From Welwitschia mirabilis (taxonomy: Eukaryota > Gnetophyta > Gnetopsida > Welwitschiales), in contig JBOZIK010000001.1 in the NCBI GenBank assembly GCA_051453625.1, positions 290,841,714 to 290,864,023 on the forward strand: a DNA stretch of 22,310 nucleotides. The letters run 5' to 3'. The notes beneath the pieces are model-generated. The model was given only the letters and a program-made list of their open reading frames with translations. It was not told the origin of the DNA and did no database searches. Shown here piece by piece: positions 9,776-19,030 of the stretch. The position numbers were made by a program, and so were the translations under genes. The first letter of the stretch is position 1. The number at the start of each line of letters is the position of its first letter.

Positions 9776-10340
9776 ACTTTAAAGTTTAATTTGTGACAAC
9801 ATCTTGCTTACAAAAAACATTTGTAATTCTCTTTTTATCCTTCTAAATTAAGACAAAAGAAAATCATTTTTTAATTTTTAAATATAGTTAAATACTTTTA
9901 TTTCATTTACAAAACATCTATAGTATTCATAATAATTATTAATAATGCATCTTTCAAAAGTGAGATTTTATGGGTTCTTGCAGTGGTGTGAAACTTGGGA
10001 AATCCAAACTGATCATAAATCAATCTGAGGTTCTAGTTTTAGGTTGAATCTTAATCAGCTTGGAATCCCTTGGTTCTAGACCTGCTTGAAGATAGATGCT
10101 AATACATGGCATACTTCAGATGTTAGTAAAATAAGTATATCATTTATTTAATTTTTCACTTAAAAATTAAACACATGTATACTTGATAACTTATATGAAT
10201 TACACTTATTAGATAAGAGGATATAGTTTGAGATATAAATTATATCCTTTCCCTTCTTGATTATTTATTACTTTCCATTTGAGCTTAAGAATTCCTTTTA
10301 CTAAATTTCTCTTTACTTTTCATTTCCTTTCTTACCTTAA
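9776..10340. other. AT-rich stretch without a recognisable gene
   Basis: I see no sustained frame, repeat or RNA gene. It contains A/T runs and a less AT-rich patch at about 9975-10090. Confidence 0.4.
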
Positions 10341-10346
10341 TTTTCA

Positions 10347-10960
10347 TGGCTTGCACTCTTCCCTCTTCTTCTACAGTTGATTCTGGTAACCAAAAGATGA
10401 AGTGATACTTTTTAAGTTGGATAGTATGTAGATAGATATGTGCATAAGCACTGCAGATCCTCAATCTCCTCAGGTTTTCATTAGATCTAAAAACATAGTC
10501 TAATAATTTCCATATTATGATTATAGTTTGACTGTTGTGGTCTTAGACGCTTTATATTCCATCATTCCCAAAGTTGGTAAAGATCATTTTGAGGGGTGAT
10601 TTCATTCCTTTGAGATTTAGTCCATTAGTTCTCCACCTAGTGGGTGAGTATCTAAGGCTAATGATAGAGGAGTTACATCAGTAGCTTAGTTATTGTAAGT
10701 TAACTTGCAATATATCTCTAGGTTAGCTAGTTAGGTAGGTGTAAGTATTAGAAAAGAAAGTTAGCCAGCTTCAAGAAACCAACCCTGTCCTAGGCTTATT
10801 GCACTCAGCTTCGATAAGGAGAATGTAGAGATAATATTATCAAATTTTAAGCCTTATCAAAATTTCTGGCTATCCCACCCAGAGGGAATTAACATGTTAA
10901 CTCACTCACTTAGTGAGATGCATTTACTACTTGCAGGTGAAAATTCTGTAGGGTTATTGT
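10347..10960 (+). other. Unrecognised, weakly coding-like stretch
   Basis: The sequence is less AT-rich than its flanks. A + frame from ATGGCTTGCACTCTTCC (10347) and then a neighbouring frame show semi-continuous peptide-like runs: VVLDALYSIIPKVGKDHF near 10535-10590, a possible coiled-coil segment LEKKVSQLQETN at about 10750-10785, and WLSHPEG near 10870. Stops are frequent, often TAG or TAA at Gln/Trp-like positions. The minus strand is also partly open here, so the coding strand is not certain. It could be a captured gene fragment or part of another buried element. The stretch ends at a gap. Confidence 0.25.
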
Positions 10961-11073
10961 NNNNNNNNNNNNNNNNNNNNNNNNNNNNNNNNNNNNNNNN
11001 NNNNNNNNNNNNNNNNNNNNNNNNNNNNNNNNNNNNNNNNNNNNNNNNNNNNNNNNNNNNNNNNNNNNNNNNN
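10961..11073. other. Assembly gap (113 N)
   Basis: These are unknown bases that truncate the coding-like stretch to the left. Confidence 0.95.
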
Positions 11074-11931
11074 TTATAAGAGAATGTAATAAATTGCTTT
11101 ATTTAATAAATTTTAGGACTTTTATTCAAAACTTATAAATTTTTTTTCTTTTACTATTTTACTTTATCGTAAGCATGTCTACTTCACTAAAGGAAATTCA
11201 AGCTAAATAATTTAGTAAATTTTTAAAATATATAAATTGATTCTAAAACTTTAAAGTTTTCTTTCAGTTTAAACAGAATCTAATAATTGTATGTATTTTT
11301 GAATTGAAGGCATTTGGATACAAATTTCATCATAGATTTAAGTATTCCCTTTTGGTTTCTTTATTTTCAATTGTGATAAGATTCTAGATTTGATAACTAG
11401 CTGTGTCTTAAATAACTCCTAGAATACAACTGTTCCTCCACCTTTTATTTTTTTACAGCCTAGATTAATTACAATGACGAGAGTGCAACCACTGTCAGAG
11501 GAGTAAGAACTCACAAGATATATACTTTTTTTTTTTTGCAATATCTAGATTGTAACTAATTAATCCCTCAGTAAAATTCTCACAGCTATCATATTGTACT
11601 GCCAAAGGCCCCTCTTAGGAATATTTGCCTTGGTACACTTATGGTAGAACATTGTGGATCTTTTTTTTTCTTTTTTTGTCCCAATAAATACCCATAAGGT
11701 ACTTCTATTATGGATTGTGTCTCATTATTCTCCATAATAAAGATGATGCACAATTTCTTATTGAAGACTTATTAACTTCTAATTTCATAATCATTTCATT
11801 TACCTTAACAACTTAGTAAATTGGTAGACTGAACAAAATTTAAAGAAATGACTTTTTTTTTATTATCTAATTTTGGAGTTTATTTTAGAGGTAGAGTGGA
11901 AGTATTCTTTCCATCCTGTTAGGGTTCTCTA
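11074..11931. other. AT-rich stretch without a recognisable gene
   Basis: There are homopolymer T runs at about 11523-11538 and 11660-11678 but no sustained frame. A polypyrimidine tract with TTTTTACAG at about 11450-11458, followed by a short ATG frame (MTRVQPLSEE, stop), resembles a splice acceptor, but nothing supports a real exon. Confidence 0.35.
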
Positions 11932-12031
11932 NNNNNNNNNNNNNNNNNNNNNNNNNNNNNNNNNNNNNNNNNNNNNNNNNNNNNNNNNNNNNNNNNNNNN
12001 NNNNNNNNNNNNNNNNNNNNNNNNNNNNNNN
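11932..12031. other. Assembly gap of exactly 100 N
   Basis: A round 100-N run is the usual placeholder for a gap of unknown size. It lies exactly where the integrase end of the inner element should meet its 3' region, so the distance and even the contiguity here are uncertain. Confidence 0.95.
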
Positions 12032-12099
12032 TTTTCACTTTGTCAGGTTTTGTTAAGTAATTTAGTATAGATTTATGATTGTAGTACATTCTTACTCTT

Positions 12100-13280
12100 T
12101 ATTCATTAGCTTGGTAGGCTACTTTTTCATCAGGATCATATATTTCTATGGCTCCATTTTCTAGGATATTTGTTATAGTATAGGGTTTGAGTTAATTTTA
12201 TTCATATTTTTATTTTGAATGTATTTTCTTAGAATCATAAATTAATACTGAGTCTTCTATATTAAAATTTGTTTTCCTAATTCTATTATCATGATATATT
12301 TTAGTTTTTCATGGTATAAGTTCTTTACATGAAAGAGCTTATTTTCTATTTTCATCTAAAATATTCATGTTTTCTATCCATTCTTTTTGAGCTATGTCTA
12401 AATTACATTTTAATTCTTTAGTAAATTTAAATGTTTTTATTCTAAATTCAATTAGCAAAATAGCTCATAGAGCTTCATTTAGTTTATTAGCCTAATTAGT
12501 TTTTTTATTATTTATAACCTTTACTAGTATTCTATTAATCTCTCTATTAGGTACTTTTACTTGGCCATTAGATTGGGGCTGATAGGAAGTAGAGAGTTTG
12601 TGATGAATTCCAAATTTGGTTAAAATTTTCTTAAAAATTTCACCAGTAGAGTGGGTTCATATATTAGATATAAGACTTTGGGGCTCCAAACTGATAAATG
12701 ACATCCCTAATAAAAATGTTAACTATAGTTTAGGGAGAATAATTAGTGGCAACCTTAGCCTTATTCACTTAGTGAAGTAATCAACATAGACCAAAATTCA
12801 CTTTTTCCTAAAGAATGAGGGATTGATAGGTCCAATGAAATCTATTCTCCAAATATCAAAGGGTTAAACTATTTGAATCTATTACTGTATATTTCTAACC
12901 TTTGGTTACATGTGCATTCTCTTTATCATTTGTTATAACTTTGGACATACTTATTTACATCTTTGAAGATGGTGGACTAATACTATCTCATATGAAGACT
13001 TTTTATTCCTATTCTCTTTCCATTATAATTTCCTCCTCCTTCTCCTTCATTAGCTTCTTTTAAAATTTCCTCTTGTAAGTTCTCATCTATACATCTTTTG
13101 ATGACATGATTCTCACATTCTCTGGATAACATTTTATTATGCTACATATAATCTTTAGATTTCCTAAATAATATTTTTCTCTCATAATAAGTTATAAAAG
13201 AGGGTAATCTTTTACTTAGAAGAAAGTTATCAATGTTAGCATACCACATATTTGTGAATAATTAAAAAAGATGCTCATTT
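12100..13280 (-). pseudogene. Decayed integrase of the inner gypsy element
   Basis: Minus-strand fragments follow the integrase order. An N-terminal zinc-binding area includes NHVIKRCIDEN and a CQR-like knuckle. A core segment reads KVATNYSPxTIVNIFIRDVIYQFGAPK (about 12775-12690, with one stop). HHKLSTSYQPQSNGQVKV (12606-12553; family 'HkvaTaYHPQtNGQaEvsNREIK') marks the end of the catalytic core. The C-terminal part has KTKIYHDNRI, then SVLIYDSKK and GAIEIYDPDEKVAY (about 12160-12119). The segment between the core and the YHDN motif lacks the usual 'TPfxlvYG...LPVE' box, so some sequence is deleted or too decayed. No chromodomain follows. The protein would insert the DNA copy into the genome. 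Confidence 0.82.
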
Positions 13281-14760
13281 GAGAATTCATCTCTAATGTT
13301 GAACTGCTCTTCATCTGGAAACTCTAATTTTGATAGGTGATTTGCTATCAAATTCTCTATTTATTTTCTATCAATCATTTTTAAATTAAACTCTTTCATT
13401 AATGATATCCATCTCATAATTTATGAGTTTTCTTCTTTTTTATTCATTAAAAATATAATGGCACTATAATCAATATGAACTTTCACTTCATAACCTAATA
13501 TATAATGTCTAAATTTCAGTAATGTCATTACTACTACTAGCATTTCCTTCTCTATTATTGTATAATTTTATTAAGCTAGGTTGAAGTTCTTACTTATATA
13601 CACAATGGCATAAGGTTTGTTGTCATCATCTTTTTGTCTTAAGACTTCTCCCATACATGCTTAGATGCATCTATCATAATGTAAAATAGTCTTGTCCAAT
13701 TTGGCCCCTATAAAATAGGTGCTGATAAAAGTTTATCTCTTAGAGTTTAGTAGGAATTCTGACATTCATTAGTCCAATTATATTCTACATCTTTTTGTAG
13801 GAAATTACTCAAAGGTTTAGAAATTTTACTTAAGTTGGATATAAATCTTCTATAATATTCAACATATTTTAGAAAAGATCTTAACTCTTTCAATTTGATT
13901 GGAGGTGGAATATCTTTGATAGCTTTAATTTTTTTCTCATTAGTCTTAATTTCTTTCTTAGATATTTTATGTCCTAACATTATGCCTTATGTCAATGGAA
14001 GATGATTTTTTGACCAGCTAAGTCTAAGACATTTTTCTTCACATCTTTCTAAAGCTTTTTCCTAATATTTTAAGTGGCTATTTAAAATCTTTTCCAAATG
14101 TTGAGAAATATTCCATAAACACATTGACTAATTTTTCTATCATGTCTTGAAAAATAGTATTTACTAATCTGTAAAAGGTAGTGGGAGCATTACATAGTCC
14201 AAATGGAGGTAGTTTATAAGCATAAGTACCCTAATGACAAGTGAAATTTCTTTTGGCTTCGTCTTCTAAGGCTATACGTACTTGATTGTAACTACTATAC
14301 CCATCTAAAAACTTGTAGTACTAATGTTTAGATACTCTTTCTAAAACTTGATTAATAAATGAAAGAGGAACATGATCTTTATAGGTCAATGTATTTAGCA
14401 TTCTAAAATCTATACACACTCTCTAATTATTTCCTTTTTTTGGTACTACCATTATAGGGCTAACCTATTTTAAATCGGATATGGGGTAGATAAATCCTAC
14501 CTTTAAGAGTTTAGAAATATTTTATTAATTACCTCCTGCATATGTGGGTTACACCTTATTTCTAGTTGTCAACTTGGTTTCATATAAGTATCTAAGTAGA
14601 TTTTGTGTTAATAATTTTTTTGATTTATTCCTTTCATATTGTAATGATCCCTAGCAAAAGCTCCTTTTCTTTTGATTAATATTCTTTTGCATCTTCTCTT
14701 TTGATAATGAGATAAATAACTTCTTATGATCAAAGGTCTATTAGGAGCTACCTCAATATA
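13281..14760 (-). pseudogene. Decayed reverse transcriptase and RNase H of the inner gypsy element
   Basis: Minus-strand motifs in order: a pre-RT segment around 14700 (GAFARDHYNM); the fingers/palm area near 14440-14340; FTCH*GTYAYKLPPFGLCN (about 14250-14190), with a stop at the expected Trp; and the catalytic box VFMEYFST at about 14121-14100 in place of FMDDF. The best-preserved block is an open frame at 13980-13747. It contains LGHKISKKEIK, PPPIKLKELRSFL, YYRRFISNLSKISKPL and LQKDVEYNW, the RT connection and RNase H entry. RNase H follows with NYTITEKEM-like and RWISLMKEFNLKM-like wording (about 13560-13390). The aspartates of the polymerase site are gone, so the enzyme is dead. Confidence 0.88.
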
Positions 14761-14979
14761 CTCTAATCCTTCCTTAAGAGGAGATTTTTCTATTTCTTTA
14801 GTTGCTAGATCTTCTTATTCATATTTCTTCTTATTTTGTTTATTTAACATTAGATTAACTTCTTGAGTTAAAATTGCATTAGCTCTTACCTTAGTATTCT
14901 ACATCGTTTCTCCAACAATCACTACATCAGAAAGTTCAAATTATTTTTTAAGATCTCTAAGACTAATTTTCATTACTCA

Positions 14980-15300
14980 TCTTCTAGAGTAGATGGTAGC
15001 ATTTGTAGTAGCCATTCATGGTCTTTCAAGAATTACTATGTGGGTATATCCTTGAGTTTTAATGACCAATGAGTCTATTAAATAAATAAAACCTTAGATT
15101 TATATAGGTATGTCCTTTAAAACTCATTCTGGCATGATTGTTGAGACATCTACTAGGTAAAAATTTCCTTGGTAAGGCATTAATTTTGGTTTTTCTAATT
15201 CCTCATAAGTTTTATAAATCATCACATTAATACTTTCTCCAAGATTTAGAAGTGCTTCAACTTTGAGTTTCTCATCTATTTTTACATCAATCATAGGTGC
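14980..15300 (-). pseudogene. Decayed aspartic protease of the inner gypsy element
   Basis: The minus-strand frame reads VEALLNLGESINVM at about 15258-15217, where the family has ALLDLGAS. The Asp codon has become AAT (complement of 15244-15246) and Ala has become Glu. Downstream is VILERPWMATTNA (about 15035-15000; family ILGRPWL). The order, gag on one side and RT on the other, is right for a gypsy polyprotein. It would have cut Gag-Pol into mature proteins; the catalytic Asp is missing. Confidence 0.8.
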
Positions 15301-15829
15301 TCTTAGATCACTATACTCTTCATGTTATTTATTCTGAAGAACTTGTGTGAAAGCCCAAGAAACTTGCCTTACCATTTTAATTTGTTTCCTTTCTTATTCT
15401 TTTTTTTTACTTTTCTATTTTGAGTACATGCTCTTCATTTACTTCCAATACATAGGTACTTCTTTTAATAATTTTAAGAGAGGTATTATTTTTTTGGTAT
15501 CTTGTAATATTTTGGTTAAGCATTCTATAGCTTTTTCAACTTTTGGATGTTCTCTTTGATTACTTCTCATAGGAAAGGGTAAAGAATCTAATGAAGTATT
15601 ATTTATAATTTATCTTTTAGTATCTTCCTCTTATTTATCTAGGGAGTTATTTGAATTCTTATTCCTTTTCTATGATTATATATCACTTTCTATTTTTTAG
15701 ATCTAGTAGTTGCTACTTTACTTGTTGCCTCTCTAGGATTTGATTGGGGTTGAGTAGAAATTTTTCCTTTTTTGTTTTTCATTTCTAATTTTTCTCTTCC
15801 GTCTTTTAAGTATTTATTTTTCTAATTTC

Positions 15830-17157
15830 TATAATAATCATATTGCTTTTGCCTCTTTAAGTTCACATACCTTTGTAAAGGTATTTCTACTTTTCCATTT
15901 TTGACTTTGGTAAGGATATGATTTCTTTATAGTTTGAGGTTAATTAATAAAATTAAAATTAAATCTATTTATATCTAATCAATGAAAAAATTCTTGCATC
16001 TAAGGGTAATCTGTCTCATCATGATTATATTCTCCACAGTGTTCACATGTAGGTTCTTCTTCATCTTTAAAATGTTGGACAACTAACTTATCCAATTTTT
16101 CTCCCATACTATTAGTCACTTTCTTAGCTACTTCTTTCATAAGAGTAATATGTTTTGAGCTATATATACTATTGTTTAGTTTTGGGGTGCATACTTCATT
16201 TATTTCTTCTTCTTCTCACTTTCTTGTCCCCATCCTTCACTCATATTATAGAATTGCATAATTATTTCTCCCACTTCTTGAACATTCTTAGTTTTAATGC
16301 TTTTTTTACATAACAAATCTAATTCTTTCAATGTATGACTTTATAATCCTCTAAGTAAGGCTCTAACTCATTCCCTAGCTATGATTCCATGGTTATAACA
16401 TTTGGCTAACAATATATTGTACCTATCCATAAACTCATAAAACCTTTCATTATTTCTTTGTTTAATATTCAAGATTTGTTTTCTTAAATCTTTAACCATT
16501 CTCATGGGTTAAAATTTAGATAGGAAAGCATTTTCAAGCATTTCCCATGAATTAAAAGCATAGTTAGGATTCCTATTATGCCATAATTAAGCATCCTATT
16601 TTAGAAGAAAAGGAAAATATCTAAGATAGTTAGACTCTATGTTAAGATAATTAGCTTTACAAAAAGCATCAAATAAAGTTAGGTGTAATAGAGGTTCTTT
16701 TGACTTCTTTCCTTCAAAATTGGATAGTGTGGTAGTATTACTATTTCTCATTTCTTATAGTTATTGTAGGGCCATAGGATGTATGGAACTCAAATCATTT
16801 ATCTAGTGGGTATCATGATTCAAGGTCTTGAATCTCCATCATCTTCCTAATAACACCCTATTATTACTTGCTTTTTAGGCTTTTTGACTTAAACATTTTA
16901 AGAAGTTTCTCTAGCTGATCTAGGTGATGCNNNNNNNNNNATTGCTTGAATTCACTCATTAGTTTAGGAAAGATTTGGTCTTTTACCATCCTTTCGAAAA
17001 TTACATTGTCTTTCACAAAATCATTGTCTTCTATTTCTAATTCAACATCATCTTCATTTTATTCATTTAAACCATATTTCTTTGGGTTTCTAATGTACCT
17101 ACCTTTTTTATCTTTCCATATTCCATGACTATTTTATTACATGGTACTTTGTGTCAT
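15830..17157 (-). pseudogene. Decayed gag of the inner gypsy element
   Basis: The likely start is ATGACACAAAGTACC, reading left from 17157, 42 bases after the primer-binding site begins. An acidic N-terminal stretch (DDVELEIEDNDF) follows, with MVKDQIFPKLMSEF near the small gap. Then come gag-domain segments: EPLLHLTLFDAFCKANYL (about 16695-16640), LRYFPFLL, WEMLENAFLSKF (about 16550-16515), RNNERFYEFMDRYN (about 16460-16420) and ELDLLCKK. Near the C-terminus is one CCHC-like knuckle, CEHCGEYNHDETDYP (16047-16004), whose last Cys is Tyr. A Lys/Glu-rich segment precedes it. Gag would form the particle and bind RNA. Stops and frameshifts are numerous. Confidence 0.78.
16931..16940. other. Short gap (10 N) in gag
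   Basis: These ten unknown bases interrupt the N-terminal part of the gag relic; a 10-N run may be a placeholder. Confidence 0.95.
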
Positions 17158-17180
17158 TGTCGCTAGTTGGTTTTAGAGAT

Positions 17181-17199
17181 GACCCTCCTTCTAGTGCCA
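17181..17199 (-). promoter_or_regulatory. Primer-binding site of the inner element
   Basis: On the minus strand, three bases (TTT) after the 5' LTR end, the sequence is TGGCACTAGAAGGAGGGTC. It begins TGG, complementary to the CCA end of a tRNA, and has the expected position and spacing. I do not assign the tRNA. It confirms that 17203-18194 is the 5' LTR and that the element reads leftward. Confidence 0.7.
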
Positions 17200-17202
17200 A
17201 AA

Positions 17203-18194
17203 TGATGGATGGTTTATGTTACAAAATAAATATAGAAAGTATCATAAAATATTACTAGAAATCATAAGAAATTCTAGAAAAGTATATAAATTATGCTACT
17301 ATTAACCTAAAATAAAAATTATGCTACTATTAACCTAAAATAAGCACACATCATTAAAATAAAAAAAATACACAAAGGCTTACTAAAGAACTAGTTATGA
17401 CTTAACCATTTAGTTCAAAATTCATCATCACGATAATGTTGTAATGAAGTTACTTGAACTAGTTAGGTTTTCTATTAAAACCAAAATACTATGTACATAT
17501 AATGCATCAAGGGGGAATAAAGAAAGAAATAAAACATAACTAAAGTTAAGCAACTTGCTGATCAATGCTTATTTCTAAGCGCTAAAATTTTTCTAGTTTA
17601 TGTTCAGCTACATAAACAAGAGCAAGATAGAAGTAATATTACTTTTTCAAGTAATAAAATATGCACATAATAATATTCAAATGATTTTCAGCTTTTATAT
17701 TAAAATACCAGTTGTACATAAAGATGAGCTAACAAATACATTCTCCTTTTTTGGTAACACTATAAAATGCAGGAAAAGTGCTACTGAAACCTTGGCAAGC
17801 AAGCTGGAGTTTCCTTAATTGACTTCTTTGCATTGTCTATTGTTAAAAATTATGTGCCAAAAAAGATCCCCACCTTTGATGATGATCACGTTTTCATACC
17901 CTAGTTAGTTTTTTAGTTTACTTTCTTTGCTCCTTAGGATAAGGTAACTGGTTGAGGTTGTTATGCTGATTCGATCTTTAATCATTTCTTTCATCTTAAT
18001 GCCACTTGACATCTCATATCTAAAATATGATAATGAAATATTTATACTGACCTACTAACATACTAACCACTAACCTATTTATTAGTAGACATAAAGATAA
18101 TTAAAAACATATATTTGCTAATAAAATATATAACTGACATAAGGAAAAACATTTCATTAATAAATGAATTATTACATAAAATTTAGCTTCATCA
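17203..18194 (-). repeat. 5' LTR of the inner gypsy element
   Basis: It is 992 bases, directly repeated with 4792-5749, bounded by TGATGG and CTTCATCA, and followed by the duplication ACTAT. It contains a 28-bp tandem duplication not found in the other LTR. A + strand open frame (17600-17818) has a counterpart in the other LTR (from 5157), but it lies antisense to the element and diverges freely. No confident promoter box was placed on the minus strand. Confidence 0.92.
17288..17343. repeat. 28-bp tandem duplication private to one LTR
   Basis: Two identical adjacent units beginning AAATTATGCTACTATTAACC lie at 17288-17315 and 17316-17343. The other LTR has a single unit (about 4879-4905). As both LTRs are identical at insertion, the duplication arose afterwards, and recently enough that the two units have not diverged. 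Confidence 0.9.
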
Positions 18195-18199
18195 ACTAT
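18195..18199 (+). repeat. Target-site duplication ACTAT, right copy
   Basis: This exact copy of 4787-4791 directly follows the CTTCATCA end of the inner element. It defines the insertion site to the base. Confidence 0.92.
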
Positions 18200-19030
18200 G
18201 TAAGTAAAGCTCCACAAAATCCTTAATTGAATTACATAATTAATAAAAAAGACTTTTTATCTGTATGCTTTTTTTTTCCTTGGAAAAGTTTATAACTTAT
18301 GTTATAGTTGTAAATATTATTTTTTCAATGACCACTATTTTATTAAATATTTAATAGCTAAAAATCATTTCAAAGGTAGACTCATTAGATGGATTTTATT
18401 ATTACAAGGCTTTAAGCTAGAGATCAAGGATAAGCAATGCATAGAAAATGTTGCTATTGATTACCTATTTAGTACTATGCCTTCTTATACCTTTTTTTAG
18501 ATTCTCTACTTATGGATGTACTTTTTCAAGTGAGCATTTTTTAATCTTTGTAAGAGAAACCTTAGTATACTAAAATAGATAATTAACTTATTATGCATAA
18601 GTTATTTGATCATTAGAATACTTAAGAAAAAAGAGTTTCTTACATGAAGTGAGTAAATAATTATAGAATGATCCTTATCTTTTCAAATATGCTTTAGATC
18701 AAATCATCGTAGTGGGACAATTTTTTTGGCAAGAAAATGTCTCATAAAATTTTGTAAACTAAACCCTATTATATTGATTATGTTACTAAGTGATGTTAAT
18801 AAGATGTAAAAATTGACATTTATCTCAAGAATGTTAGGCCAATCTATTATAATAAAGACATTAAATTAACTATTTTGATTATAAAAACATGTCTTTTATC
18901 TTTTTTAATGCCATACTTGAACTTAAATATTTCCCCATGACTTTTCTATGTTTTTAACTACATTTTGTAGCCTATGCCAATAAAAGAAGTTGTAACTATA
19001 AAAAAAGCTACTGACATTGGTTACATGTGT
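18195..19030 (+). pseudogene. Rest of the Athila-type RNase H and integrase, after the nested insertion
   Basis: Directly at the right-hand target duplication the + frame continues the RNase H motif that stops at 4791: SKAPQNP*LNY at about 18203-18235 corresponds to the family 'YASKTLNdAQlNYtttEKE'. SLEKFITY follows near 18280. KGRLIRWILLLQGFKLEIKD (18373-18432; family 'kpRLIRWILLLQEFDLEIrDkkG') and NVAIDYL come next. At 18554 onward EKP*YTKIDN*LIMHKL marks the linker to integrase, with stops where Trp and Tyr are expected. The integrase itself is badly decayed; KIL near 18745 and a FPMTFLCF-like segment near 18935 are the last plausible traces. Confidence 0.82.

Larger units (their letters stand above)
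4792..18194 (-). mobile_element. Complete but decayed Ty3/gypsy LTR retrotransposon, nested in the Athila copy
   Basis: The element is 13.4 kb, bounded by homologous LTRs (4792-5749 and 17203-18194) and the duplication ACTAT. Its ends form the short inverted repeat TGATG...CATCA. Coding traces run on the minus strand in the order gag, protease, RT, RNase H, integrase, which is the Ty3/gypsy order. No chromodomain was seen after integrase, which with RT wording such as PPFGLCNAPTTF suggests the non-chromoviral Tat/Athila side of the family. About 6.3 kb remains between integrase and the 3' LTR, holding an additional sense-strand ORF, a minisatellite and an unassigned section. All parts carry stops and frameshifts. 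The internal gap of exactly 100 N at 11932-12031 leaves one junction unverified. Confidence 0.9.

Noticed and set aside
10894-11079. Open frame extending through the N gap
   Set aside because: Most of its length is unknown bases; only about 22 codons are real.
11451-11510. Polypyrimidine tract plus TTTTTACAG followed by a short ATG frame, like a 3' splice site and exon
   Set aside because: The frame stops after ten codons, and no donor site or partner exon is supported.
12032-12130. Possible chromodomain after integrase
   Set aside because: The readable sequence after GAIEIYDPDEKVAY shows no aromatic cage or chromodomain pattern, and the gap follows at once.
17600-17818. Plus-strand open frame in the 5' LTR with a counterpart in the 3' LTR (from 5157), beginning MFSY in both
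   Set aside because: The two frames are homologous only because the LTRs are. They are antisense to the element, and about one residue in five differs, slightly more than the nucleotide divergence, so there is no sign of protein constraint.
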